The notes beneath the pieces were generated by a model. The model did no database searches. It had not been told where the DNA came from and saw only the letters and a program-made list of their open reading frames with translations. A stretch of 18,592 bases of DNA, taken from NCBI GenBank assembly GCA_902772615.1, contig CACYBC010000027.1, positions 1-18,592 of the forward strand, in the 5' to 3' direction. This DNA is from an uncultured Ruminococcus sp. (GTDB lineage: Bacteria > Bacillota > Clostridia > Oscillospirales > Ruminococcaceae). The position numbers were made by a program, and so were the translations under genes. This document shows positions 1 through 8,480 of this stretch, in pieces. The first letter of the stretch is position 1, and the number at the start of each line of letters is the position of its first letter.

Positions 1-131
1 GAAAGGCCTGTCGGTATCACCAGAGTGATATCCGGTTCGATCTCATTTATGGCTGCCTCCAGCAGCCTGTGGTGTCCCATATGAGGCGGGTCGAAAGATC
101 CGCCATAGAACAGAAGCTTTTCAGACTCCAT
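1..131 (-). CDS. nadD: Nicotinate-nucleotide adenylyltransferase, N-terminal part (runs off window)
   Basis: Reading the minus strand from the ATG at 131-129 gives a protein that begins MESEKLLFYGGSFDPPHMGH and continues in frame to the window edge (43 codons seen). The GGSFDPPHxGH signature is the nucleotide-binding T/HxGH motif of the NadD/nucleotidyltransferase family, which transfers AMP from ATP to nicotinate mononucleotide in NAD synthesis in the cytoplasm. Only the N terminus is present, so the C-terminal ISSTxIR-type motif cannot be checked. The start lies inside the end of the YhbY gene (11-nt overlap), which suggests translational coupling. The yhbY-nadD order is common in Firmicutes. 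The PPHMGH form fits NadD better than the related PPAT (CoaD). Confidence 0.93.
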   Translation of the reverse strand, partial: MESEKLLFYGGSFDPPHMGHHRLLEAAINEIEPDITLVIPTGL

Positions 132-405
132 ACTGATTGATCTCTTTGTTCCTTCTGTAGATCACGAATTTCCTTCCGATCACCTGCACACCTTCTGCCC
201 CCAGCGCCTCCGCGACGATATTACAGGCTTCCCTGGCAGATAGCGGGCAGTTCTCCTGGACGCCGACCTTTATCAGTTCTCTCGGCACAAGTGCTTCTTC
301 TATGCCGCTTAGCACTGCGTCCGTTATGCCGTCCTTTCCGATGTAATAGCAGGCTTTTATGCTGTTTGCAAAGCTCCTGAGCTTTGCGCGCTCATTACTG
401 TCCAT
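121..405 (-). CDS. yhbY: CRS1/YhbY-domain RNA-binding protein (ribosome assembly factor YhbY)
   Basis: This 94-residue protein is a single CRS1-YhbY (CRM) domain, close to the usual length of about 97. It has the KH-like GxxG loop as GKDG (residues 24-27) in the context YYIGKDGIT, then ELIKVGV and near the end the QVIGRKFVIYRR strand, all typical of the family. Family members bind pre-50S ribosomal particles and 23S rRNA, so the likely role is large-subunit assembly in the cytoplasm. The start ATG overlaps the end of rdgB by 11 nt, and its own end overlaps the nadD start by 11 nt, so it is embedded in a tightly packed operon. No missing motif is visible. Confidence 0.93.
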   Translation of the reverse strand: MDSNERAKLRSFANSIKACYYIGKDGITDAVLSGIEEALVPRELIKVGVQENCPLSAREACNIVAEALGAEGVQVIGRKFVIYRRNKEINQYGV

Positions 406-1018
406 TAGCGAGTCCTCTCACTTTTTTGATTCCCTTCAGGTAAAAAGCAAGGATATGCGCCGCTCTTGCCCTGTGGGATCTTCTGTCTTTAAGTTCTTTT
501 CCTATATCCGCGAAGGAGAATCCGTTATTGAGGCAGAACACCGGTTCGTACCCGAAGCCTTCTCCCTGTCTCTCAAAGGCTATCCATCCTTCACATCTTC
601 CGTGAACGATCAGCTCATTACCTTCTTCGTCGATGTAGCACAGCGACACGGCAAATCTGGCGGTCCTTTTCTCTCTGGGGATCCCTTCGAGTTTAGCAAG
701 AAGTTTATCGATATTGGCTCCGCTGTTACCATCCGGTCCCGCGTATCTCGCCGAGAAGACACCGGGTTCCCCGCCCAGAGCATCCACGAACAGTCCTGTA
801 TCATCTCCGACCACCGGGCAGCGGCATTTCTCCCATACCGCCCTCGCCTTGATCCTTGCATTATCGTTCAGAGTAGTCCCGTTCTCATCCGGATCCACAT
901 GGATCCCCTTATCAGCCATGGAACAAACCTTTATTCCGGACCGTGAGAAGATATCTCTGAATTCCTCCAGCTTGTTGCTGTTATTGGTGGCTATCACCAG
1001 TTCGTCGATCCTCTTCAT
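395..1018 (-). CDS. rdgB: XTP/dITP diphosphatase (RdgB/HAM1 family)
   Basis: This 207-residue Ham1/RdgB-family pyrophosphatase hydrolyses dITP, XTP and ITP to monophosphates and keeps deaminated purines out of DNA and RNA. The family signatures are present: ATNNSNKLEEF (residues 10-20, substrate phosphate loop), GDDTGLFVDALGGEPGVFSA (71-90, metal and base pocket) and SHRARA (181-186). One position is atypical: the usual FGYDP motif reads FGYEP (155-159), and the usual EEKN stretch before SHR is also altered. Both are conservative enough that activity is plausible. The start overlaps the ftsY stop as ATGA (1015-1018), so it is probably translationally coupled. The length is slightly above the 195-200 typical of the family because of a short C-terminal tail. 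Confidence 0.93.
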   Translation of the reverse strand: MKRIDELVIATNNSNKLEEFRDIFSRSGIKVCSMADKGIHVDPDENGTTLNDNARIKARAVWEKCRCPVVGDDTGLFVDALGGEPGVFSARYAGPDGNSGANIDKLLAKLEGIPREKRTARFAVSLCYIDEEGNELIVHGRCEGWIAFERQGEGFGYEPVFCLNNGFSFADIGKELKDRRSHRARAAHILAFYLKGIKKVRGLANGQ

Positions 1019-1899
1019 TCAAACAGCGCCTCACAGAACTCATCCGGATCAAAGACCAGAAGATCGTCGATCCCCTCTCCGACTCCGATGAATCTGACCG
1101 GGATCCCAAGCTTCTCCTTTACAGAGAACACGCTTCCGCCTTTCGCAGTCCCGTCGAGCTTGGTGACTATAATGCCGGAAACATCCGCCGTTTCGGCAAA
1201 CGCCCTTGCCTGCTCTATCGCATTCTGCCCGGTCATTCCGTCGAGGACCAGCAGCGTCTCCACGGAAGCCTGAGGAGCTGCTTTTCTCACGGTCCTTGAT
1301 ATCTTTCCAAGCTCATCCATCAGATTCTTCTTTGTCTGAAGACGGCCGGCGGTATCGCATATCACAAGATCCGCTCTTCCTGAAGCAGCCGATCTGACTG
1401 CGTCGAAAACGACCGCTGACGGGTCGCTCTGTCCGGAGAAGAACTCGGTTCCGCTTCTCTGCGCCCACACTTCGAGCTGTTCTGCAGCCGCTGCGCGGAA
1501 AGTATCAGCCGCGGCTATCATGACTTTTCTGCCCTGCTGTTTGTAATATGCGGCAAGTTTGCCTGCTGCGGTCGTCTTTCCCGCTCCGTTCACGCCGATA
1601 AGCATGATCACTGCGGGATCGCCTGAGAGATCCAGCTCCCTGTCGGCCTTCAGCCTGGCGCTGCATATCTTCTTCAGCAGCGTGTTGGCTGCTTCCTCAT
1701 CAGGAGCATTATTATCTCTGACTGCCTTTTTAAGTTCATCAGAGACTGACATCGCCACATCATATCCCGCATCCGAGAGAATCAGCGATTCCTCGACGCG
1801 CTCGAAATACTCATCAGAGATCTTGTCCGCTCTGACAGAGTAAGCGAAGTTATTCTTCGTCTTCGTGAGGCTTGCCTTCAGTTTGTCGAAAAAACCCAT
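1015..1899 (-). CDS. ftsY: Signal recognition particle receptor FtsY
   Basis: This 294-residue SRP GTPase is the receptor that docks SRP-ribosome complexes at the membrane. The N domain (about 1-90) begins MGFFDKLKASLTKTKNN, the membrane-proximal amphipathic segment seen in short Gram-positive FtsY proteins that lack the long acidic A domain. The G domain carries GVNGAGKTT (P-loop, 102-110), ADTFRAAAAEQL (131-142), DTAGRLQ (182-188) and TKLDGTAKGG (246-255), all FtsY/Ffh hallmarks. DTFRAAA with GVNGAGKTT points to FtsY rather than Ffh, and no M domain is present. Its ATG shares one base with the smc stop codon (TGATG at 1897-1901), and its end overlaps rdgB by 4 nt. The smc-ftsY order is conserved in Firmicutes. 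Confidence 0.97.
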   Translation of the reverse strand: MGFFDKLKASLTKTKNNFAYSVRADKISDEYFERVEESLILSDAGYDVAMSVSDELKKAVRDNNAPDEEAANTLLKKICSARLKADRELDLSGDPAVIMLIGVNGAGKTTAAGKLAAYYKQQGRKVMIAAADTFRAAAAEQLEVWAQRSGTEFFSGQSDPSAVVFDAVRSAASGRADLVICDTAGRLQTKKNLMDELGKISRTVRKAAPQASVETLLVLDGMTGQNAIEQARAFAETADVSGIIVTKLDGTAKGGSVFSVKEKLGIPVRFIGVGEGIDDLLVFDPDEFCEALFE

Positions 1900-4800
1900 C
1901 AGTTGTTCCTTCCGTTCTGTTCTCTGTCAAGCACCAGCTGTGCTTCTTCCACGCTCAGCCTGAGAACTTTCGATACTCCCTCTTCCTGCATAGTGACTCC
2001 GTACAGCACGTCAGCCTCTTCCATGGTCCCTCTTTTATGGGTAATGGCGATAAGCTGAGTGCGGTCGATCATTGTCTTGGCATAGCGCGCGAACCTGACG
2101 ACGTTGTTCTCATCAAGTGCGGAATCTATCTCATCCAGGATGCAGAACGGAGACGGATTCACCTCAAGTATGGCCATGTAAATAGCTATGGCCACGAGAG
2201 CTTTTTCTCCTCCCGACAGGAGCGAAAGGCTCCTTATCACTTTTCCGGGCGGCTGTACGTCCAGTTCTATTCCGCTTCCCAGAATATCATTCTCGTCGGT
2301 GAGGAACAGGTTTGCATGTCCTCCCCCGAAAAGCATCTTGAAGGTGTAATGGAACTTCTCATTTATCTCATTGAAGCTTCGAGTGAAGATCTGCTTCATC
2401 TCGCGCTCAAGATCATCGATCAGTCTAAGCAGGCTCTTTCTGCTCTCGTCCACATCGGATATCTGTTCCGAAAGGAACTGATACCTAGTGCTGACTTCCT
2501 GATACTCCTCTATCGCGGCGACGTTAACATTGCCAAGCGCTCTTATCCTGTTTCTTACCGAACTCACTTTCTGACGCAGTTCCGTCACGCTTGAGAATTC
2601 AACGCACAGTGGCAGCGCCTCAGCGACCGACAGTTCATACTCCTCCCACAGCCTGTTGGCTGCGCTGTTGTAATCATTCTGCAGAGCCTGTTTCCGCTCC
2701 TCGAGTCTGGAGATCTCACTTGCTATCTTCTCCCTCTGCTCTGCGATGCTGTCCTGCTCGCTCCTCAGTTCCTGCGTGCGGCGGTCATTCGCGTCTCTCA
2801 GTTCACCGCTCTGTGATATCACGGCTCTGATATCTTCTATCTCTTTTCTCGCGGCGGATGCTTCCTCTTCGAGGCCGCTTATCTGCTTGTTCCTCTCTTC
2901 GTTCTCGCCTTTGATCGAAGTGATGGTGTCCTGAAGATTTGAGATCCTCCCAAGAGATTCGCTGCCCCTGAGTTTCAGGTCCTCAGCTGACTGGCGGGAT
3001 CTCTCAGCGTCCTTGAGAAGCTCAGCTCTCTCAACTCTGCGCTCGGTTAGCTGCTGCATGATCCCTGTACGTTTTTCCATGATGCCGTCAGACGGATCCT
3101 CTTCCGTAAGCTGCTGTTCCAGCCTTTCAGCTTCTGCCTGAAGCGCTTCGCTCTTCGACTCAGCTCTGGATATATCCGCCAGTCTCTGGGTCCTTCCGCT
3201 GTCTATGCTGTCCAGTTCAGCGGAAGCCGCCTCAGCATTGAGCTTAAGTGCACCGATCTCATCCTTAAGCCTCTCAGCTGCAGATTCAGCCCTTATGAGG
3301 TCCTCCCTGGCGGTAACAAGTTCAGACGATGCCGCAGTCAGTTCAGCCTGCGCACGGGCTGCTTCTTCCCTTGCTTTTGCCAGTTCTTCCGCAAGCGCTG
3401 CGCTGTCTTTTTTGCGCTGGGCTATCCTGTTTTCCAGTTCCTCGATCTCAGTTCTTCTGGAGAACATCCCCGCCTGTGCCCTTACGGAGCCTCCGGTATA
3501 AGAACCTCCCGCGTTGATTATCTGGCCGTCTCTTGTGACGATCCTTATCCTGTACCTTGCCCGTCTGGCTATTGCAGAAGCGTAATCCAGATCCTCAACG
3601 ATCAGAACATTGCCCAGCAGACTGTCCACTGCAGGGCGGTATCTGTCATCACAGCTGACCAGTTCGCTGGCTATTCCGATAACGCCGGGATCGGAAAGGA
3701 TCCCTCTGTTCTCAAAATTTCTGGCAGTGACCGTGTCAAGAGGCAGGAACGTTGCTCTGCCGGCACGTTCATCTCTAAGCAGTCCGATCGCTGCCTTGGC
3801 GCTTCTTTCGTCGTCGACGACTATGTTCTGTATCGCCGCTCCTAGAGCCGTCTCGATGGCAGTCTCCAGTCCTGCTCCGACTGTCAGCAGCGAGCCGACC
3901 GTCCCGACGATTCCGCGAAGTCTCTTCTCATCTCTTGCTGAAAGGACTTTGCGCACAGGAGGCTGATAGCCCTCATTGCTGCTCTCAAGATCGGAAAGAA
4001 GATTCATCCTCTGCCTCATCCTCTCGATCTCGTTCTCACAGGCCGAAACTCTGTCAGCAGCCTGGGAGAGCCTGTCGTTTCTCGACGCAAGTCTCAGTTC
4101 ATAACCTTTTGTCTCATTCTCCTTTGACGAGATATCTCCGGAGAGGCTGTTTATATACTCTTCAGTCTCTTTCAGTCTGGCATTTCTGTCCTCAAGTCTG
4201 TCAAGTTCGGGAGGAAGTGATTCCTTTATGAAGCTTTCCCTGTCATCCATCGTCTCGATGACAGATCTGGATGCAACTATCTCGACACGCAGGTCTGCGA
4301 TCTCTTTCTGCAGAGCGTTCAGTCTTTCAAGGCGCTCAGCCCTCATTCTGTCAGTGGACTGCGTGTCCTCGGCGAGGATCTCAAGATCCTTTTCAAGCCC
4401 CGCGATGGCTTCTGCGACGGCAGCTGCCTGATCCTCCTTCTGCTGCGCATCGGCCAGTCTCGCCTCTATATCGCGGCGGATCCCTGAATCTCCATCTGAG
4501 AGAGAACTGATGTCCTCTTCGAGTTCCCTGATATCTCTCTCGCCGTGCATTATATCGTTTCTCAGGACTGCGATCTTTGCCTCAATAGCTGAGATCGCTG
4601 CATTCTTGCTGTCGATCTGACCGCTTAGATCCGCCGAACGGGATCCGGCCTGACGGCTGTTCTCGTAAAGCTGCTCTATCTCGCCTCCGATGTCCTGAAA
4701 CCTCTCATCCAGTCTGCGGTAATCGAGTCTGGCGATCTCTATCTTTTCATCTTCCTTCGATATGTTATCTCTGGATCTTTTTATCGTATCGGAATAAAGA

Positions 4801-5483
4801 GTGATCTCGAGCGACTTTCTCTCCTCTGCATATTCAAGAAACTTTCTGGCTTTCTCGCTCTGTTCCCTCAAAGGCCCAACACGGCTCTCAAGTTCCCCTG
4901 CTATGTCTCTGAGTCTTGAAAGGTTGTCTTCTGTCTGCTGCAGCTTGCGTTCCGCTTCCGTTTTGCGGAACCGGAATTTAGCAATGCCTGATGCTTCCTC
5001 AAACACTTCTCTGCGGTCCGAGCTCTTGCTCTCGACCACTTCGGCTATCCTGCCCTGACCGATCACGGAATATCCGTCTCTCCCGAGCCCGGTATCCATG
5101 AACATCTCTCTGAGATCCCTGAGTCTGACCGGCGACCCATTCAGCATGTATTCGCTGTCCCCGCTGCGGTAATACCTTCTGGTGACTGTGATCTCCTTGC
5201 CGACATCAGGGATGCGGCTGTCAGAGTTATCCAGGCACATTGAGACCTGTGCGAATCCCATAGGATTCCTTTCAGGAGTCCCGCTGAATATGACGTCCTC
5301 CATCTTTCCGCCGCGCAGAGATTTGGTGGACTGCTCTCCGAGCACCCACTTCACAGCGTCGCTTATATTGCTTTTTCCGCTTCCGTTAGGTCCGACTATC
5401 CCGGTCAGCACTCTGTCAAAACTGAGTCTGGTCTTGTCCGGAAATGATTTGAATCCCTGGATCTCTATGTATTTCAGATACAC
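1899..5483 (-). CDS. smc: Chromosome segregation ATPase SMC
   Basis: This 1194-residue structural-maintenance-of-chromosomes protein has the family's usual length and layout. The N-terminal head has Walker A GPNGSGKSN (31-39). Long coiled coils (about 170-500 and 680-1010) flank a hinge at about 510-670 that includes GGSYTGGSV. The C-terminal head has the ABC signature LSGGEK (about 1090-1095) and Walker B CILDEID (about 1114-1120). It forms the condensin core that organises and segregates the chromosome with ScpA and ScpB, which are not in this window. The start codon is GTG (5483-5481), chosen because MYLKYIEIQGFKSF matches SMC N termini. A GGAG ribosome-binding site begins right after the stop codon of the upstream radical SAM gene (15-nt gap), suggesting coupling. 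Confidence 0.97.
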   Translation of the reverse strand: MYLKYIEIQGFKSFPDKTRLSFDRVLTGIVGPNGSGKSNISDAVKWVLGEQSTKSLRGGKMEDVIFSGTPERNPMGFAQVSMCLDNSDSRIPDVGKEITVTRRYYRSGDSEYMLNGSPVRLRDLREMFMDTGLGRDGYSVIGQGRIAEVVESKSSDRREVFEEASGIAKFRFRKTEAERKLQQTEDNLSRLRDIAGELESRVGPLREQSEKARKFLEYAEERKSLEITLYSDTIKRSRDNISKEDEKIEIARLDYRRLDERFQDIGGEIEQLYENSRQAGSRSADLSGQIDSKNAAISAIEAKIAVLRNDIMHGERDIRELEEDISSLSDGDSGIRRDIEARLADAQQKEDQAAAVAEAIAGLEKDLEILAEDTQSTDRMRAERLERLNALQKEIADLRVEIVASRSVIETMDDRESFIKESLPPELDRLEDRNARLKETEEYINSLSGDISSKENETKGYELRLASRNDRLSQAADRVSACENEIERMRQRMNLLSDLESSNEGYQPPVRKVLSARDEKRLRGIVGTVGSLLTVGAGLETAIETALGAAIQNIVVDDERSAKAAIGLLRDERAGRATFLPLDTVTARNFENRGILSDPGVIGIASELVSCDDRYRPAVDSLLGNVLIVEDLDYASAIARRARYRIRIVTRDGQIINAGGSYTGGSVRAQAGMFSRRTEIEELENRIAQRKKDSAALAEELAKAREEAARAQAELTAASSELVTAREDLIRAESAAERLKDEIGALKLNAEAASAELDSIDSGRTQRLADISRAESKSEALQAEAERLEQQLTEEDPSDGIMEKRTGIMQQLTERRVERAELLKDAERSRQSAEDLKLRGSESLGRISNLQDTITSIKGENEERNKQISGLEEEASAARKEIEDIRAVISQSGELRDANDRRTQELRSEQDSIAEQREKIASEISRLEERKQALQNDYNSAANRLWEEYELSVAEALPLCVEFSSVTELRQKVSSVRNRIRALGNVNVAAIEEYQEVSTRYQFLSEQISDVDESRKSLLRLIDDLEREMKQIFTRSFNEINEKFHYTFKMLFGGGHANLFLTDENDILGSGIELDVQPPGKVIRSLSLLSGGEKALVAIAIYMAILEVNPSPFCILDEIDSALDENNVVRFARYAKTMIDRTQLIAITHKRGTMEEADVLYGVTMQEEGVSKVLRLSVEEAQLVLDREQNGRNN

Positions 5484-5498
5484 TTTTCAATGATCTCC

Positions 5499-6488
5499 TT
5501 ACTGGAGTTTGTTTACGATGATTCCCGTGACCCCGTCGTCAGGGATCACCCTGATCCCTATCCCTAGGGATCTGAAGTATTCTATGTTGCTCTTTTTCTG
5601 CCCGGTTACCTGACTGAGCAGTCTGGATTCGCATCTCACTTCCGCGTTTCTGCATCCATTAAGTTCTGTCTCTATGGCCCTGCGGAGTATCCTGGACTCG
5701 CACATCTCTCCGAACGCGGGGTGATAGGGTCCTGCGACCATTGAGCCGATAAGGCTCTCTTCGTAATGAAGCCCGACCCTAATCACATTTATATCTCTGC
5801 TGCGAAACATTTCTATCAGAGAAGCGGAGATATCCACAGCCTGTTCCAATTCGAGCGGGACATATCTCCCGGCCCTGTACAGAGCTGCCAGCGCGGTACC
5901 ATCCACAACTATCGTGGGATAGATGCGGACCGTATCCGGTTCCAGATCAGCCAGTCTGTGCGCTGTATACATGGCTTCCTCATCCGGGTCTTCGGCGCCG
6001 TACATTCCCACCATCATCTGAAGGCCTAGCGAGAACCCCGCTTCCTTTATCATTCGGGAAGCTGCCACAACACTGCCGCTGTCGTGTCCTCTGCCGTTCA
6101 CTCTGAGGACTTCATCCGACATGCTCTGCGCTCCCAGCTCTATGGAGGTGACTCCATACTCCCTTAGTATCTTCAGGATCTCTTCGCTGACAGCGTCAGG
6201 TCTGGTCGATATCCGTATACCGGATGCTCTGCCGTCTCTGACGAACGGATACGCCGCCTGAAGCAGTTCCACCATCAGTTCCCTGCTGATCGCGGTGAAC
6301 GACCCGCCGAAATATGCTATCTCGGTCCCGGCGCCGTCAGAGGGAAGGAATCTTTCGCAGGTGCGGATGACCTCCTCTTTTGTGGGTGCTTTCTGCTGTC
6401 CGCTGATGCTCTTCTGATCACAGAATACACATTGATACGGGCATCCCAGATGAGGTACGAAGAATGCCAGATTGGCGTGTCTCTTCAT
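5499..6488 (-). CDS. Elp3-like radical SAM protein, unknown substrate
   Basis: This 329-residue radical SAM enzyme has the [4Fe-4S]/SAM motif CPYQCVFC (Cys16, Cys20, Cys23), followed by a GGSFTAI glycine-rich strand and a SIELGAQSM segment. The layout resembles the radical SAM half of Elp3 and its standalone bacterial relatives, with a short C-terminal domain and no acetyltransferase domain. I cannot name the reaction; a tRNA or other RNA modification is a guess from the Elp3 likeness and the rnc-side context. The start at 6488 is preferred over an in-frame ATG at 6590 because the extra 34 residues look unlike the family and lie wholly inside rnc, while the 6488 ATG overlaps the rnc stop as ATGA (6485-6488). 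A gene of this type between rnc and smc is common in Clostridia, as I recall. Confidence 0.85.
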   Translation of the reverse strand: MKRHANLAFFVPHLGCPYQCVFCDQKSISGQQKAPTKEEVIRTCERFLPSDGAGTEIAYFGGSFTAISRELMVELLQAAYPFVRDGRASGIRISTRPDAVSEEILKILREYGVTSIELGAQSMSDEVLRVNGRGHDSGSVVAASRMIKEAGFSLGLQMMVGMYGAEDPDEEAMYTAHRLADLEPDTVRIYPTIVVDGTALAALYRAGRYVPLELEQAVDISASLIEMFRSRDINVIRVGLHYEESLIGSMVAGPYHPAFGEMCESRILRRAIETELNGCRNAEVRCESRLLSQVTGQKKSNIEYFRSLGIGIRVIPDDGVTGIIVNKLQ

Positions 6489-7162
6489 TTGACCAGCCCC
6501 ATAAGGCGCAATGCCTCGGCTGCAGCGTTCTGCTCTGCCTGTTTTTTGCTGTGTCCCGTAGCAGTGGCAATGACGTTGCTGTTCAGCCATACCTCCACTG
6601 TGAAAGTCTTGTCATGATCAGGTCCGCTCTCTGCCGAATGCACATACCTGAGTTTCTCCTCAGGATTCTGCTGGATAACTTCCTGAAGTTCCGTCTTATA
6701 GTCTCTTGACAGCTCTGCTCCTGTAGCTTCCTGCAGCACATGACGGGCGATGAACTTTCTTGCAGCTTCAACTCCGCCGTCAAGGTAGATCGCGGCGATC
6801 ACCGCTTCAAAGCAGTCTGACAGAATGGAATCCCTTTCATTCCCGTGCGTCTTCAACTCGCCTTTTCCAAAATGCATGTCTTTTCCCAGATCTATATCTC
6901 TGGCAAACATGGCAAGAGCAGATTCACAGACCATTGCGGCCCGCTGCTTGGTAAGTTCACCTTCCTCTACATCAGGGAGAGTCCTGTATAGATAGTCCGC
7001 AACTACAGCGGAAAGGACCGCGTCTCCGAGAAACTCAAGCCGCTCATTGCAGCCCAGTCTCCCTAATCCGTGTTCGTTTGCGTATGACGAATGTGTCAGG
7101 GCCTCATCCAGGAGACTTTTATCTTCAAATATATATCCAATTCTCTGTTCAATATCTGCCAT
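6485..7162 (-). CDS. rnc: Ribonuclease III
   Basis: This 225-residue double-strand-specific endoribonuclease processes rRNA precursors and structured mRNAs. The catalytic domain (about 1-145) has the signature NERLEFLGDAVL (39-50) with acidic residues Glu40, Glu43 and Asp47, and the second metal-ligand pair Asp116 and Glu119 in DCFEAVIAAIYLDGG. The double-stranded RNA-binding domain follows (about 154-222), starting DYKTELQE and ending GHSKKQAEQNAAAEAL, the typical KKxAExxAA helix. Length matches bacterial RNase III. It starts 7 nt after the trmFO stop, with a weak AAGGG-type ribosome-binding site, and ends in an ATGA overlap with the radical SAM gene. All key residues are present. Confidence 0.97.
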   Translation of the reverse strand: MADIEQRIGYIFEDKSLLDEALTHSSYANEHGLGRLGCNERLEFLGDAVLSAVVADYLYRTLPDVEEGELTKQRAAMVCESALAMFARDIDLGKDMHFGKGELKTHGNERDSILSDCFEAVIAAIYLDGGVEAARKFIARHVLQEATGAELSRDYKTELQEVIQQNPEEKLRYVHSAESGPDHDKTFTVEVWLNSNVIATATGHSKKQAEQNAAAEALRLMGLVK

Positions 7163-7169
7163 TCTTCGC

Positions 7170-8480
7170 TTATCCCTTACTGGTTTTTTCCAGATATCCC
7201 TTCAATGCATCAAGCGCTCTTGAAGCATATCCGGCATATCTTTCTTTCTTGTCTCTGATCTCATCCTTAAGTCCGGGAAGTATCCCCATATTGGCGCCCA
7301 TAGGCTGGAAATCCTTATTCGGTGTATTCAGATATCTCATCAGCGCTCCGAGCATAGTCGTTTCCGGAAGCGGAGCAGGTTCGCTGCCCCTGAGTCTAGC
7401 AAGGAGGAATCTGGCTGCGATCAGTCCGCAGCCTGCGCTTTCCATATAGCCTTCGGTACCGCTGAGCTGTCCGGCGATATATATATTCTCCGTGCCTTTG
7501 ATCCTCAGGGTTCCGTCAAGCACTTCCGGAGCATTGAGGAAACTGTTTCGGTGCATCACCCCGTATCTTGCGAACTCTGCATTCTCAAGACCCGGGATCA
7601 TGGAGAACACCCGCTTCTGTTCGCCGAACTTCAGATTCGTCTGGAACCCTACGAGGTTGAACATCGTTCCTTCCTCATCCTCCCGTCTCAGCTGTACGGC
7701 AGCCCACGGGCGGTGTCCGGTCTCGGGGTTTCGCAGTCCCACCGGCTTCATCGGGCCATATCTTATAGCGTCGTGCCCTCTTTTGGCGAGCTTTTCTATC
7801 GGCATGCACCCCTCATATACGGGCTGCTCCTCAAAAGCATGCAGCTCAGCGCATTCCGCATTTACAAGTTCCCCGACAAATCTGTCATATCCGGCCTTGT
7901 CAAAAAAAGCGTTCAGATAATCATCTCCGCCCTGTCCGTACCTGCTCATTGAGTACAGATGCTCCATATTCAGGCTGTCGCGGGTAACGATCGGAGCTGC
8001 GGCATCGAAGAAATACAGCGAGTCACCGCCTGTAAGGCGGCTTATCTCCTGTGCAAGACCTCCCTCTGTGAGAGGTCCTGTCGCTATTATGGTAGGTATA
8101 CTGAGATCGATCGATGAGAATTCTTCATTGCGTATCTCTATATTCTCCCTGGCTCTGACCTCATCGGTCACGCCCTGGGAGAACAATTCACGGTCAACGG
8201 CAAGCGCTCCTCCTGCGGGTACCCTGCAGCCGTCAGCCACCTTAAGGCAGACGGAACCAAGCATCCTCATCTCCGCCTTAAGAAGTCCGGACGCACTGTC
8301 TACCCTGTCCGCCTTGAATGAATTTGAACAGACCAGTTCAGCGAACTTCTCCGATTTGTGAGCCGGAGAAAAATGCACTGGTTTCTGTTCATACAAAATC
8401 ACCCTGTATCCTGCATCTGCCAGCATACAGGCCGCCTCGCAGCCGGCAAGGCCAGCGCCTATAACACGGATCTCGGTCAT
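7170..8480 (-). CDS. trmFO: Folate-dependent tRNA (uracil-54-C5)-methyltransferase TrmFO
   Basis: This 436-residue FAD protein makes ribothymidine at position 54 of tRNA using methylenetetrahydrofolate and reduced FAD. The N terminus holds the dinucleotide-binding motif VIGAGLAGCEAA (6-17) and the acidic end EQKP. Two cysteines sit in the contexts expected for the catalytic pair: Cys51 in LVCSNSF and Cys225 in EGCMPIE. The C-terminal part has the family signature AGQLSGTEGYMESA. Its ATG overlaps the topA stop as ATGA (8477-8480). The topA-trmFO (gid) pair is conserved in Firmicutes. MnmG (GidA) is excluded by length and by these signatures. Confidence 0.97.
   Translation of the reverse strand: MTEIRVIGAGLAGCEAACMLADAGYRVILYEQKPVHFSPAHKSEKFAELVCSNSFKADRVDSASGLLKAEMRMLGSVCLKVADGCRVPAGGALAVDRELFSQGVTDEVRARENIEIRNEEFSSIDLSIPTIIATGPLTEGGLAQEISRLTGGDSLYFFDAAAPIVTRDSLNMEHLYSMSRYGQGGDDYLNAFFDKAGYDRFVGELVNAECAELHAFEEQPVYEGCMPIEKLAKRGHDAIRYGPMKPVGLRNPETGHRPWAAVQLRREDEEGTMFNLVGFQTNLKFGEQKRVFSMIPGLENAEFARYGVMHRNSFLNAPEVLDGTLRIKGTENIYIAGQLSGTEGYMESAGCGLIAARFLLARLRGSEPAPLPETTMLGALMRYLNTPNKDFQPMGANMGILPGLKDEIRDKKERYAGYASRALDALKGYLEKTSKG

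Noticed and set aside
359..946. 195-codon plus-strand reading frame opposite rdgB
   Set aside because: It is antisense to a well-supported gene, with no recognisable domain and no plausible ribosome-binding context. Other plus-strand frames opposite smc, trmFO and topA, many rich in Ser, Ala and Leu, were rejected for the same reason.
5499..6590. Radical SAM gene starting at 6590
   Set aside because: The 34 additional residues lie wholly within rnc and do not look like the family; the 6488 ATG is coupled to the rnc stop by an ATGA overlap.
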